Assembly (NCBI RefSeq): GCF_004216695.1
Contig: NZ_SGXC01000002.1
Location: forward strand, 1,426,001-1,490,000
DNA: 64,000 nt
Reading direction: 5' to 3'
Source: Pigmentiphaga kullae
GTDB lineage: Bacteria; Pseudomonadota; Gammaproteobacteria; Burkholderiales; Burkholderiaceae_B
Below, piece by piece: positions 18,505-27,250 of the stretch (positions within the stretch are counted from its first letter, which is position 1; each line of letters begins with the position of its first letter). The notes under the pieces are model-generated. The model saw nothing but the letters and a program-made list of their open reading frames with translations, did not search any database and was not told the origin of the DNA. The position numbers and the translations under genes are program-made.

Positions 18505-19490
18505 GCACGCTGCGCTACATCGACCATGGCGGCGGCGGACCGCCCGAGGTCCTGCGGCTGGCCGAAGGCGCCATGCCCGAGCCCGGCCCGGGCGAGGTCC
18601 TGATCGAAGTGGCTTTCGCCGGCGTCAACCGGCCCGACTGCGCCCAACGCGTCGGCCGTTATCCGCCTCCTCCGGGCGCCTCGCCCGTCCTGGGCCTGGA
18701 AGTCTCGGGCCGCGTTGCCGCCGTCGGCCCCGGCGTCGAACGCTGGCGCGCGGGCGATACGGTCTGCGCCTTGACGCCGGGCGGCGGCTACGCCAGTCAC
18801 TGCCTCGCTCCGGCCGAACACTGCCTGCCCGTGCCGGCTGGCTTTTCGCTGGAACAGGCCGCGGCCCTGCCCGAAACCTGCTTTACCGTCTGGGACAATC
18901 TGTTTTCGCGGGCACGCCTGCAGTCCGGCGAAAGCCTGCTGGTCCATGGCGGCTCGAGCGGCATAGGCGTCACCGCCATCCAGATGGGCAAGGCCTTCGG
19001 CGCCCGTGTACTCACGACCGTAGGCACGCCCGACAAGGCCGCCTTCTGCAGGATGCTGGGCGCCGACCTGGCGATCGACTACCGCAACGAAGACTTCGTG
19101 CGGCAGGCGCTGGCCTTCACCCGGGACCGCGGCGTCGACGTCGTGCTGGACATGGTGGGCGGCCCCTATGTGGCCCGCGACATCGAGGCCCTGGCGCCGG
19201 ACGGCCGCATCGCCCTGATCGCCTTCATGGGCGGCCCCGAGGCGGTCCTGCCCATCCCCGCCCTGCTGCGCAAGCGCGCCACGCTGACCGGCTCCACGCT
19301 GCGGCCCCGCTCGGTCGCCCAGAAGGCCGCCATCGCGCGCGAGCTGGAACGCCATTGGTGGCCACGCCTGGCGGCCGGACAAGGCACGCCGGCCATCGAC
19401 AGCGTCATCCCGTGGACCGACGCGGTGCGCGCGCACGAACGCATGGAAAGCAGCGCCCACACCGGCAAGATCGTGCTCGCGGTGAGCTGA
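18501..19490 (+). CDS. NAD(P)H:quinone oxidoreductase-like protein of the medium-chain dehydrogenase family
   Basis: A 329-residue zinc-independent medium-chain dehydrogenase/reductase of the quinone oxidoreductase type. VAFAGVNRPDCAQRVGRYPP and VLGLEVSGRVAAVGPGVERW are typical of the catalytic domain, and LLVHGGSSGIGVTAIQMGKA is the nucleotide-binding motif. It reduces quinones or enones with NADPH in characterised relatives; the substrate here is unknown. Its ATG overlaps the E1 beta stop. Confidence 0.9.
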   Translation: MSTLRYIDHGGGGPPEVLRLAEGAMPEPGPGEVLIEVAFAGVNRPDCAQRVGRYPPPPGASPVLGLEVSGRVAAVGPGVERWRAGDTVCALTPGGGYASHCLAPAEHCLPVPAGFSLEQAAALPETCFTVWDNLFSRARLQSGESLLVHGGSSGIGVTAIQMGKAFGARVLTTVGTPDKAAFCRMLGADLAIDYRNEDFVRQALAFTRDRGVDVVLDMVGGPYVARDIEALAPDGRIALIAFMGGPEAVLPIPALLRKRATLTGSTLRPRSVAQKAAIARELERHWWPRLAAGQGTPAIDSVIPWTDAVRAHERMESSAHTGKIVLAVS

Positions 19491-19521
19491 TGCCCCCCAA
19501 CCTTCCAAGGACCCGACCGCC

Positions 19522-19956
19522 ATGACGACCTCCGAACTGGAAACCGCATGGTCGTGCAGCCGCGTGGTGCACGACTTCTTCCACCACTACGACCACTGGC
19601 GCTATGCGCGCATGCTGGACCTGTACACGCCCGAAGGCGTATGGCACCGCGCCGGCGCCGCGCTGCGCGGCCATGCCCGCATCCTGGAGGAACTGGAACG
19701 CCGCCCGCGCAACCAACGGGTCGCCCATGTGGTCACCAACCTGCGCGTGGAACCCGGCTCGGCCTCCACGGCCAGCGCGACCTACTACCTGACGGTGTAT
19801 CGCCATGCGGGCGAGATCGCGGACGACGCGGCGGCGCCCATGGCCGGACCGGCCATGCTGCTGGCCGGCACGGCCGAACTCGTGCGCACCGAGCAAGGAT
19901 GGAAATTCGACAGCCAGACGCTCGCGCGCCGCTTCGAGGCCGGTCCGGCGCGCTGA
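19522..19956 (+). CDS. NTF2-like (SnoaL / dioxygenase beta-subunit-like) protein
   Basis: A 144-residue protein with the cone-like NTF2 fold signature: VHDFFHHYDHWRYARMLDLY, then GVWHRAGAALRGHARI, and a C-terminal strand GTAELVRTEQGWKFDSQTLARRF. The fold is shared by SnoaL-type enzymes and the small subunits of Rieske dioxygenases. As the last gene of the Rieske operon it could be a small subunit, isomerase or dehydratase. Catalytic residues cannot be assigned. It is convergent with the cytochrome gene at 19986. Confidence 0.8.
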   Translation: MTTSELETAWSCSRVVHDFFHHYDHWRYARMLDLYTPEGVWHRAGAALRGHARILEELERRPRNQRVAHVVTNLRVEPGSASTASATYYLTVYRHAGEIADDAAAPMAGPAMLLAGTAELVRTEQGWKFDSQTLARRFEAGPAR

Positions 19957-19985
19957 ACGCCGGACCGGTGCCGCGCGCTGGTTGA

Positions 19986-21263
19986 CTAGCGCACCGCCTC
20001 GCGCACCCGGCGCACCTCGGGCAGGCTGACGGCGCTGGCCTGGTTGCCCCAACTCTGGCGTATGAACGACACCACCGCCGCCACATCCTGGTCGCCCAGC
20101 AACTGGCCGAACGGCGGCATGCCGTGCGGCTGGGGATTGCCCGCCGTGGCCGGCGCGAAGCCGCCCGACAGCACCATGTGCACCGCGTTGTCCGACGAAG
20201 CGGCAACGACCGAGATATTGCCCGCCAGCGGCGGCCACGCGGGCGAGCGCCCCTGGCCATCGGCGCCGTGGCACTGGGCGCAATGCTGCTCGTACAGCTT
20301 GCCGCCCACGCTCATCAGCGCGGGCGAGGCGGGGCCGGACACCGAGGCGGTGTCCGTACCGACCGCCGGCAGCGACTTCAGATAGACCGCCATCGCGTCC
20401 AGGTCGGCGTCGTTCGCGTACTGGAACCCTTGATGGACCGCCTCGGCCATCGGCCCCGCCGCATGCGAGCGGGGCGCGATGCCGGTCTTGAGCAGGTCGA
20501 CGATGTCCTGCCGGCTCCAGTCCCCCAGGCCGGTCACGCGGTCGCCCGTCAGCGGCGGCGCATACCAGGACTGACCGCCTATCAGCGAACCGGCCAGCCC
20601 GGCATCCAGCGCCATCGCGCCCAGGCGGTTGCGCGGCGTGTGGCACTCGGCGCAATGGGCCAGGCCCTGGACCAGATAGCGCCCGCGCAGCCAGGCCTCG
20701 GACGGCTGCGCCGGAGCCGGTTCGTCCGACGTCGGCCGGAAATAGAAGGCCCGCCACACCGCCACCAGCCAGCGCTGGTCATAGGGAAAGCCGAGCTCGT
20801 GCGGCCGGTTCGCCTGCGCCGCCGGAGGCAGCGAACGCAGATAGGCGAACAGCGCGTCCGCGTCCGTGCGCGAAACGTGGCGATAGCTGGGATACGGAAA
20901 GGCCGGATACAACAGGCTGCCGTCCGGCGCCTTGCCCTGATGCAGGGCGCGCCAGAAATCGTCGGCGCTCCACTTGCCCAGGCCGTGTTCCGGATCGGGC
21001 GTCAGGTTCGGCCCATAGAACGTGCCGAACGGCGTGGCCAGCGCACGGCCACCGGCAAAGGCCTCGCCGCCCGGCGCGGTATGACAACCCACGCAATTGC
21101 CCAGGCGCGCCAGATAGCGCCCGCGCTCGATCTGCTGCCCGCCATCTTCCGCGGCAACAACCCGGACGGGCGCATCGTACTCCCTGTGCCCCATCCAGAA
21201 CACCGTCCCCACCGCCGCGACGGCCGCCGCCAGCACACCCAGCAGGAATCCACGCTTGTTCAT
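19986..21263 (-). CDS. trihaem cytochrome c (alcohol/aldehyde dehydrogenase cytochrome subunit type)
   Basis: A 425-residue exported cytochrome with three haem c sites: NCVGCH, HCAECH and HCAQCH. This three-domain layout is that of the cytochrome subunit of membrane-bound alcohol, gluconate and related dehydrogenases, which passes electrons to ubiquinol oxidase. The N-terminal MNKRGFLLGVLAAAVAAVG is a signal anchor. No dehydrogenase subunit lies next to it. Its start overlaps the stop of the upstream dihaem cytochrome gene by four bases (ATGA). Confidence 0.92.
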   Translation of the reverse strand: MNKRGFLLGVLAAAVAAVGTVFWMGHREYDAPVRVVAAEDGGQQIERGRYLARLGNCVGCHTAPGGEAFAGGRALATPFGTFYGPNLTPDPEHGLGKWSADDFWRALHQGKAPDGSLLYPAFPYPSYRHVSRTDADALFAYLRSLPPAAQANRPHELGFPYDQRWLVAVWRAFYFRPTSDEPAPAQPSEAWLRGRYLVQGLAHCAECHTPRNRLGAMALDAGLAGSLIGGQSWYAPPLTGDRVTGLGDWSRQDIVDLLKTGIAPRSHAAGPMAEAVHQGFQYANDADLDAMAVYLKSLPAVGTDTASVSGPASPALMSVGGKLYEQHCAQCHGADGQGRSPAWPPLAGNISVVAASSDNAVHMVLSGGFAPATAGNPQPHGMPPFGQLLGDQDVAAVVSFIRQSWGNQASAVSLPEVRRVREAVR

Positions 21264-21988
21264 GGCCGGCTCCCCACGTGCACCTGGCTGCCGCACTCCA
21301 TCGGCATCGGCTCGGGCAGGCTGGCGGCCGGGGCCACCTCGCGCACCGGCTGCGAAGACAGCCACCCCGCCACCGCGCTGACGTCCTCGGGCGTCAGGCG
21401 ACGCGCGATGTCCGCCATGCAATCGGGCGCGATCGCCTTGCGCAGGCCATTGGTCCATGCGCCGAACTGCGAGCTCAGGTAGTCATGCGGCAAGCCCAGC
21501 AACGCCGGCACCGCCGGCAGCACACCGGACAGCGCCTGCCCGTGGCAGGACACACATGCGGGCACCCCGCGCGCGCGGTCGCCCTCCATCACGAGCCGCC
21601 GGCCATGCTCCAGCGTGGCGGCCGGCAGGCGCGAAGACTTGGGGTCGGGGTAAGGCGGATGCTGTTCGGAGAACCACACGGCGATCTGCTTCAGATACTC
21701 GTCCGACATGTTCTCGAGCAGATGCTGCATCGGCCGGTACTGGCGCTGGCCGGCACGGAAATAAACGAGCTGGTTGTACAGATAATCGGCCGGCTTGCCG
21801 GCGATGCGGGGGTAATAGCCATCGGGCCCGGCGCGGCCCTGCTCGCCATGACAGGCCGTACAGGCCGCCATGCGTCCGGCCATGGTGCCCGGTTCGAGCT
21901 TCTCGGACTGCTGAGCCGACAACGGCGCCGACAGGGCCATCGCGGCAAGTCCCCCCAGGATTTTGTATTTGTAGTTGACGAATGGCAT
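21260..21988 (-). CDS. dihaem cytochrome c
   Basis: A 242-residue periplasmic cytochrome with two haem c motifs, CTACH and CVSCH, and a cytochrome c4-like duplicated layout (GYYPRIAGKPADYLYNQLVYF, then LLGLPHDYLSSQFGAWTNG). The signal peptide ends near LSAPLSA before QQSEK. It is translationally coupled to the trihaem cytochrome gene downstream, so the two probably form one electron-transfer chain. The donor enzyme is not encoded here. Confidence 0.92.
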   Translation of the reverse strand: MPFVNYKYKILGGLAAMALSAPLSAQQSEKLEPGTMAGRMAACTACHGEQGRAGPDGYYPRIAGKPADYLYNQLVYFRAGQRQYRPMQHLLENMSDEYLKQIAVWFSEQHPPYPDPKSSRLPAATLEHGRRLVMEGDRARGVPACVSCHGQALSGVLPAVPALLGLPHDYLSSQFGAWTNGLRKAIAPDCMADIARRLTPEDVSAVAGWLSSQPVREVAPAASLPEPMPMECGSQVHVGSRP

Positions 21989-22185
21989 GAGTCAGCGAGG
22001 CCACGGCGTGAAGCCGCGCCTCTGGGCAGCGTTTCGACACAGGCAGTGTACTCGGGGTTGGTGGGGAAACGCGGGGAGTGGGACGCGACCGATCGTCGCA
22101 TGGGCCTACATGGACCAGGATGTCCTCGGCAACGTTGCCGTTCACGTTCATCGGACGGATCATCCTTGGTCCGAACCAGCGTGCC

Positions 22186-22389
22186 CTACTTCGCCTGCTC
22201 CAATCCCCGATAGCTGTTGATGGTCGTCAAAGCCTGCGTACGCGCCAGGTTTTCGGTTTCGACCAGATCCTGCCATCTCGTCCAGCAGTGCGGATCAAGG
22301 ATGTCGTTGTTCCCGAAATAGTCGTGGACCGCGACGTGGGCCTCGTCCCAGACCCGCATCGCGTCCTGAACGTCGTTGATGGTCAGCAT
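22186..22389 (-). CDS. hypothetical protein, 67 aa
   Basis: A small acidic protein: MLTINDVQDAMRVWDEAHVA, then HDYFGNNDILDPHCWTRW. It has no signal or membrane helix. GAGGAGG sits six bases before the ATG at 22389, which supports translation from there rather than from the longer frame. I do not recognise the family. It lies divergent from the BrnT/BrnA pair and about 200 bp before the cytochrome genes on the same strand. Confidence 0.6.
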   Translation of the reverse strand: MLTINDVQDAMRVWDEAHVAVHDYFGNNDILDPHCWTRWQDLVETENLARTQALTTINSYRGLEQAK

Positions 22390-22521
22390 GGTGGCCTCCT
22401 CGAGAAAGGAGATGGGCAGCAACTGTCGTGCCTGAAGGACGATTTCTGGAGTTGCCGAGGCGCTTCATGGCAACGATGGCTCTGTTGCTTGATTTTAAAT
22501 TATTTGTTAGTACAATAATTC

Positions 22522-22818
22522 ATGAAATCGTACCTTACCTGGGACGAAGACAAGCGCAGGAAAAATCTGGAAAAACACGGATTGGATTTCGCCAATGCCA
22601 CTTGGGTCTTGGATAGCGATATCCGGTTGGACATTACCGTCTGGCGCAATGGCGAGCATCGCATCCATTCTTTCGCCTACGTGTTCGACCAGTTGATGGT
22701 GCTGGCGCTGGTACATATGCATCGTGGCGGTACAACACGTGTCATCAGTTTCCGTTCCGCCAGCAAGGAAGAATCAGAGGAATATCATGCCTGGCTCGAA
22801 GACCCAGACCAATCGTGA
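22522..22818 (+). CDS. brnT: BrnT-family toxin (ribonuclease)
   Basis: A 98-residue BrnT toxin, an RNase of the RelE-like fold in type II toxin-antitoxin systems. The opening TWDEDKRRKNLEKHGLDFA is the family signature, followed by RIHSFAYVFDQLMVLALVHM and RVISFRSASKEESEEYHAWL. As usual for this family the toxin gene comes first. The antitoxin gene overlaps its 3' end by 32 bases. The AT-rich 50 bp upstream contain the likely promoter, where BrnA would bind for autorepression. Confidence 0.92.
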   Translation: MKSYLTWDEDKRRKNLEKHGLDFANATWVLDSDIRLDITVWRNGEHRIHSFAYVFDQLMVLALVHMHRGGTTRVISFRSASKEESEEYHAWLEDPDQS

Positions 22819-23095
22819 GAAAGCCCTGCTTGCCATGAAGAAGCCGCCGGCCAGCGGCTATTTCGAGTGGGATGGCAAGGATGAAGATGAACGTCCGCTG
22901 ACCAGGCAAGAGATGGAAGCCGGAGTGGAGGAAGCGCGCAAGCGCCGTGGCCGGCCAACCGGCAGCAGCAAGTCCGCCACGACCATTCGACTGGACGAAG
23001 AAGTCCTGGCCGCCTTCCGCGCCACCGGCAGGGGTTGGCAGACACGGATGAATAACGCCCTTAAGGACTGGCTCAAGACGCATTCGCCTGGATAG
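22787..23095 (+). CDS. brnA: BrnA-family antitoxin
   Basis: A 102-residue antitoxin. The N-terminal half (PPASGYFEWDGKDEDERPLT) is the toxin-neutralising part, and the C-terminal TIRLDEEVLAAFRATGRGWQ plus NNALKDWLK is the ribbon-helix-helix DNA-binding domain typical of BrnA. It neutralises BrnT and represses the pair. AGAGGA lies before the ATG at 22787, inside brnT. Starts further upstream in this frame lack support. Confidence 0.9.
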   Translation: MPGSKTQTNREKALLAMKKPPASGYFEWDGKDEDERPLTRQEMEAGVEEARKRRGRPTGSSKSATTIRLDEEVLAAFRATGRGWQTRMNNALKDWLKTHSPG

Positions 23096-23171
23096 CCTTC
23101 TTATGCCCAATCTGCTGGCTCTCGTGAGAGAAATCAGGCGGACGTATCTCCCCCAAATCCCCTCAACGCAA

Positions 23172-23209
23172 AGAAAAACGGCTTGAGGGTCGTGGACCTC
23201 AAGCCGTTT
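23172..23209 (-). terminator. Rho-independent terminator of the tRNA-Arg gene
   Basis: A 13-bp perfect stem AAACGGCTTGAGG (23176-23188) pairs with CCTCAAGCCGTTT (23197-23209) across an eight-base loop. Read on the minus strand it is followed by TTTTTCTT. It lies 27 bp beyond the 3' end of the tRNA. Confidence 0.85.
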
Positions 23210-23235
23210 AAGTCCCTGATTTAACAGGGTAATTC

Positions 23236-23312
23236 TGGCGCGCCCGGCAGGATTCGAACCCACGACCCCTTGGTTCGTAGCCAAGTACTCTATCCAACTG
23301 AGCTACGGGCGC
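23236..23312 (-). tRNA. tRNA-Arg (anticodon ACG)
   Basis: A 77-base cloverleaf including the encoded CCA. The acceptor stem is GCGCCCG/CGGGCGC, the D-arm contains AGCTCAGTTGGA, the anticodon stem-loop is TTGG-CTACGAA-CCAA giving ACG, and the T-arm has GGTTCGAATCC. A34 would be deaminated to inosine to read CGU/CGC/CGA. A strong terminator follows. Confidence 0.95.
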
Positions 23313-23392
23313 TGCAAAGAAATAAGATTATAGCGACACTTTTTTCGGCTTGCAAATCGGGGGCTGAAAAATCTGCAAACCGCGCATTCCCC

Positions 23393-24358
23393 CTACCCCG
23401 AATGCTTGCCGCGCCCGCTCTTGCCAGGGTGCTCCGCCCTGCCCCGTGGCGTGTGCGAGACGTCGAAATCCGCGCCCGGCAGGCGCTGTACCAGCATGTC
23501 CAGGAAAGACCGGGCCGCGGTAGTCAGGGTCCTGCCCCCGGGATAGACGGCAAAGATATTGACCGGCGGCGGCAGCCAGTCCTCCAGGACGCGTACCAGC
23601 CGGCCCTGGCGCAGTTCCTCCGCGCACAGGTCCAGGGGCAGCGCGGCGATGCCCAGGCCCTGGCGTGCCGCCTGCAGCAGCGCGGACAGGTGGTAGGTGG
23701 TGAAGCGCGGTTCGAAGCGCACGACGCTGGTTTCCCGGCCGCGCCGGAGCCGCCACAGCCATTCGGTGGTCTTGCGCCCGAATCCCAGGCAGGGCATGGC
23801 AGCCAGGCCGGACGGGTCGGCCAAGGTGTCCACGCCGGGCAGGCCGGGGCTGGCCATCAGGGCGAAGGGGCTGGTGATCAGTTTGCGCGCGACGATGTCG
23901 GCGTCGGGCAGCGCTTCGAACGCGGGGTAGATGACGAGGTCGGCCGAAACGAAGCGCGGGTCGAAGATGAGCGCGCTGGCCTCGAAGTGGAGCCGCACGT
24001 GGGGGTGGGCCAGCGCGAACTCGGTGGCCAGTTGTTCGACGGCGATCTCGCTCAGGTAGGGCGGCGCGATGACGTGCAGGGATCCGGTGGGCACGGCCTG
24101 CAGGCGTTCGGCCAGTGCCAGCAGCTTGTCGGCCTCGGCGGCCACCCGCGCGCACTGCCGGTAGCACTCCTGTCCGAAGCTGGTCAGCACGAACTGCCTG
24201 GGACCACGGTGGAAGAGTGGCGCTCCCAGGCGGCGCTCGAGGTCGGACAGCCTGCGCGCCAGCGTGGACTTGGCCACGCCCATCTGTCGTCCGGCGGGCG
24301 ACAGGCCGCCATGGTCGACCACCATCTTGAACACGTACATGTCGTCCAGGCCGCGCAT
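23393..24358 (-). CDS. LysR-family transcriptional regulator
   Basis: A 321-residue LysR regulator. The helix-turn-helix is in LSPAGRQMGVAKSTLARRLS (residues 19-38), followed by LERRLGAPLFHR and a periplasmic-binding-protein-like effector domain (GSLHVIAPPYLSEIAVEQL onward). The C-terminus is basic and unstructured (TPRGRAEHPGKSGRGKHSG). It is divergent from the carboxylesterase gene with a 100-bp gap and is likely to control it. Confidence 0.9.
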   Translation of the reverse strand: MRGLDDMYVFKMVVDHGGLSPAGRQMGVAKSTLARRLSDLERRLGAPLFHRGPRQFVLTSFGQECYRQCARVAAEADKLLALAERLQAVPTGSLHVIAPPYLSEIAVEQLATEFALAHPHVRLHFEASALIFDPRFVSADLVIYPAFEALPDADIVARKLITSPFALMASPGLPGVDTLADPSGLAAMPCLGFGRKTTEWLWRLRRGRETSVVRFEPRFTTYHLSALLQAARQGLGIAALPLDLCAEELRQGRLVRVLEDWLPPPVNIFAVYPGGRTLTTAARSFLDMLVQRLPGADFDVSHTPRGRAEHPGKSGRGKHSG

Positions 24359-24458
24359 GGATTCGTTCCTTTTCCAGTACGTTAGCGTTCCAATAACAGA
24401 ACGAACTCGGGCAGTTCACGATGCTACGCTTCCTTCACCACAAAGGGGAGCCCATGCC

Positions 24459-25928
24459 ATGAACCCGAACGATCCAAGCGTCGTGGACACGCCTTACGGC
24501 CGCCTGCTAGGCGCCCGCGAGGGCAAGGTGGTCCGTTTCCTGGGCGTGCCCTACGCCCTGCCCCCCACCGGCAGCCGGCGTTTCGCGCCGCCCCGGCCGC
24601 TGGCCGAAGGCGATGGCCGGTTCGACGCGACGGCGCCCGCGGCCATCCCGCCGCAGTTGCCGTCGAGGCTGGCCAAAGTCATGGGCGACTATCCCGCCCG
24701 GCAGGACGAGGACTGCCTGCACCTGGACATCTGGGTACCCGTCGACCGCCCGTCCCGGGCGCCGGTGTTCGTGTTTCTACATGGCGGCGCGTTCATGACG
24801 GGAGGAGGTTCGCTGCCCTGCTACGACGGCGCCGTGCTGGCCGAGCGCACCGGCATGATCGTGGTCAACGTGACCTATCGCCTGGGCGCACTGGGTTTCC
24901 TGCCCATTCCCGGAGTCGCGCCGGCCAACCTGGGGCTGCGCGACCAGATGGCCGCGCTGTCGTGGATACGCCGCGCGATCGGCGCGTTCGGCGGCGATCC
25001 GGCCAACGTCACGGTGGCCGGACAGTCGGCCGGCGCGTATTCGATCGCCGCGCTGCAAACGCGCGCGGACGGTCCGGAGCTGTTCGACCGCGCCATCATG
25101 ATGAGCACGCCGCTGGGCGTGGCCTTGCAGACGCCGGCGGAGAAGCGCGAGGTGGCCGATATGTTCACGCGCGCCGCGGGGATCGATACCGCGGCGCCGG
25201 ACACCCTGTCGCGGCTGCCGGTCGATGCCATCCTGAAAGCCCAGTTGCAGGTACTGCGGCAGACGGTTCCGGCCAGTCCCGGCGAAGTCACGCCGCCCTT
25301 CATGCCGACGGTCGACGGCGAGGTGATCGCCGCGCCTCCGCTCGCGGCCGCCGGGGCAGGCGCCTGGTGCGACACCATCATCGGCTACACGCGCGAAGAG
25401 AACGCCGCGTTCTACGTGGACGACGCCGCCATGCGCGACCTGCCGGCGGACACCGTGCGCGAGGTGTACCGGGCCCTTCATGGACAGGCCGGCGCCGAGC
25501 GGTATGAACAGGCGTGCGCCAGCCGGACGCCGGGCACGCCCATCGCGGCCTTGATGGACCTGCGGTCCGACCTGGATTTCATCGAACCCACGCTGGCCTA
25601 TGCCCGCGCGCTGGCCGCCAAGGGCCGCTCGCCTTTCGTCTATCAGTTCGACTGGCAGTCGCCCACGCCGGGCATCGGCGCCTGCCACTGCATCGACCTG
25701 CCCTTCCTGTTCGGCAATCTGGCCGTCTGGCGGGACGCCCCCATGGTGGCCGGTGCGGATGCCGCCGAGCTTGCGGGACTGAGCCGAAGTTTCCAGGACA
25801 TCTGCGCGGCATTCGCCCACACCGGCGACCCCAATCGCACGACGCTGCCCCCGTGGCCCGGCCATGCGCAGGACGGCGCCGTGCTGCACATCGACCGCCG
25901 CATCCAGGCCTGGTACGCCCCGCGTTGA
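24459..25928 (+). CDS. type-B carboxylesterase
   Basis: A 489-residue alpha/beta-hydrolase of the carboxylesterase/lipase type B family. VFVFLHGGAFMTGGG is the oxyanion segment, VTVAGQSAGAYSIAALQ holds the nucleophile Ser, and the acid and His lie in the C-terminal half (HCIDLPFLFGN carries the likely His). It has no signal peptide, so it probably hydrolyses imported esters in the cytoplasm. AGGGGAG precedes the ATG at 24459. It is followed 23 bp later by an MFS transporter gene, suggesting an uptake-plus-hydrolysis pair. Confidence 0.9.
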   Translation: MNPNDPSVVDTPYGRLLGAREGKVVRFLGVPYALPPTGSRRFAPPRPLAEGDGRFDATAPAAIPPQLPSRLAKVMGDYPARQDEDCLHLDIWVPVDRPSRAPVFVFLHGGAFMTGGGSLPCYDGAVLAERTGMIVVNVTYRLGALGFLPIPGVAPANLGLRDQMAALSWIRRAIGAFGGDPANVTVAGQSAGAYSIAALQTRADGPELFDRAIMMSTPLGVALQTPAEKREVADMFTRAAGIDTAAPDTLSRLPVDAILKAQLQVLRQTVPASPGEVTPPFMPTVDGEVIAAPPLAAAGAGAWCDTIIGYTREENAAFYVDDAAMRDLPADTVREVYRALHGQAGAERYEQACASRTPGTPIAALMDLRSDLDFIEPTLAYARALAAKGRSPFVYQFDWQSPTPGIGACHCIDLPFLFGNLAVWRDAPMVAGADAAELAGLSRSFQDICAAFAHTGDPNRTTLPPWPGHAQDGAVLHIDRRIQAWYAPR

Positions 25929-25951
25929 ATCCCTTCCCAGCAAGGACCACC

Positions 25952-27220
25952 ATGGACACTTCCTCCGCATCGGCCGCCGCGTCCGGCGACGCGCCGCGTT
26001 CGCGCCTGGCCCGCATCGGCGTCGTGGCGATCTGCTTTCTGATCGTGCTGCTGGACGGTCTGGACACCACGTCCATCGCCTTCGTCGCGCCGGCGCTGGC
26101 GCGTGAATGGGGTTTGCCGCCCGCGGCGTTCACGCCGGCCTTCGTCGCCACCAGCGTCGGCGCCGTCGTGGGCTACCTGGCCTGCGGCCCGCTGGCCGGC
26201 TGCTGGGGCCAGCGCACGGTGGGGGGCCTGAGTGTCGTGCTGTTCGGCCTGGGCACGCTGTTGTCGGCCTGGTCGCCCGATGTCCCGGTGCTGGCGGCGC
26301 TGCGCTTCGTCGCGGCCGTGGGCCTGGGCGGCGCACTGCCCGTGGCGGTGTCGGTGGCCGCCGGCGCAACGCCGGCGCGCTACAAGGAAACGGCGGCCAT
26401 GCTGGTGGCGGCGGGCCTGTCGGCGGGAGCCGTTATCGGCGGCGTGGCCGGCGTGCCCTTGATGCGGCAGTACGGCTGGCATTCGGTGTTCATGATAGGC
26501 GGCATCCTGCCGCTGGTGCTGCTGCCCTTCTTCCTGAAAGCCATTCCCGGCCGCAGCCTGGCAACCCTGGCCGCCCGGCCGGCCCAGGGCGGCAGCGTGG
26601 CGGCGCTGTTCGACCGCCGGTGGCGGCTGCGCACCTGGCTGTTGTGGCTGTTCGCCTTCCTGATCTTCGTGGACGCCTATGCCCTTACCTTCTGGATTCC
26701 CACGCTGCTGGCCGAGTTCGGCTTCGGTCCCGCGCAGGCGCCGGCCGCGACGGCCGCCTTCGGCATGGGCGGCCTGCTGGGCAGCCTGGCGATGATGGCG
26801 CTGGTGGCGAAGCTGGGCGTCAAGCGGCTCCTGGCGATCACGACGCTGATCGCGATCGCCTCGATACTGGTCGTGAACCAGGCCGCGTTGGCGCCTGGAC
26901 AGGTGCTGGCCGTGATCGGCGGCATGGGTGCCGGCCTGATCACTGGCTGCGTGGGACAAAGCGCGCTGGCGGTGTCCTACTACCCGCCCGAGATCCGCAC
27001 CACCGGCGTGGGCTGGGCCGCCGCCGCGGGCCGCATAGGCTCCATCGCCGGACCGGCGCTTGGCGGCCTGATGCTGGCGCTGAACTGGAGCCCCCGGGAC
27101 ATCGTGCTGACCGCGGTCGTGCCGGCCGCGGCCGCGCTGGCGGTGCTGGCAGCGCTGGCCTGGGTGGACAGGCGCCCGGATGCCGGCCATGCCCCGGCAC
27201 GGGCTACGTCCATCACCTGA
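25952..27220 (+). CDS. MFS transporter, aromatic acid:H+ symporter-like
   Basis: A 422-residue 12-helix major facilitator protein. LDGLDTTSIAFVAPALAREW in helix 1 (with the D-G-x-D pattern) and GPLAGCWGQRTVGGLSVVLF at the loop 2-3 resemble the aromatic acid:proton symporter group. It sits 23 bp behind the carboxylesterase gene with AAGGA before the ATG, so it probably imports the ester substrate or a related aromatic acid. It ends convergent with a second LysR gene. Confidence 0.88.
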   Translation: MDTSSASAAASGDAPRSRLARIGVVAICFLIVLLDGLDTTSIAFVAPALAREWGLPPAAFTPAFVATSVGAVVGYLACGPLAGCWGQRTVGGLSVVLFGLGTLLSAWSPDVPVLAALRFVAAVGLGGALPVAVSVAAGATPARYKETAAMLVAAGLSAGAVIGGVAGVPLMRQYGWHSVFMIGGILPLVLLPFFLKAIPGRSLATLAARPAQGGSVAALFDRRWRLRTWLLWLFAFLIFVDAYALTFWIPTLLAEFGFGPAQAPAATAAFGMGGLLGSLAMMALVAKLGVKRLLAITTLIAIASILVVNQAALAPGQVLAVIGGMGAGLITGCVGQSALAVSYYPPEIRTTGVGWAAAAGRIGSIAGPALGGLMLALNWSPRDIVLTAVVPAAAALAVLAALAWVDRRPDAGHAPARATSIT

Positions 27221-27250
27221 ATCCTGGACCGCTGGTCGGCCACCCCACGG

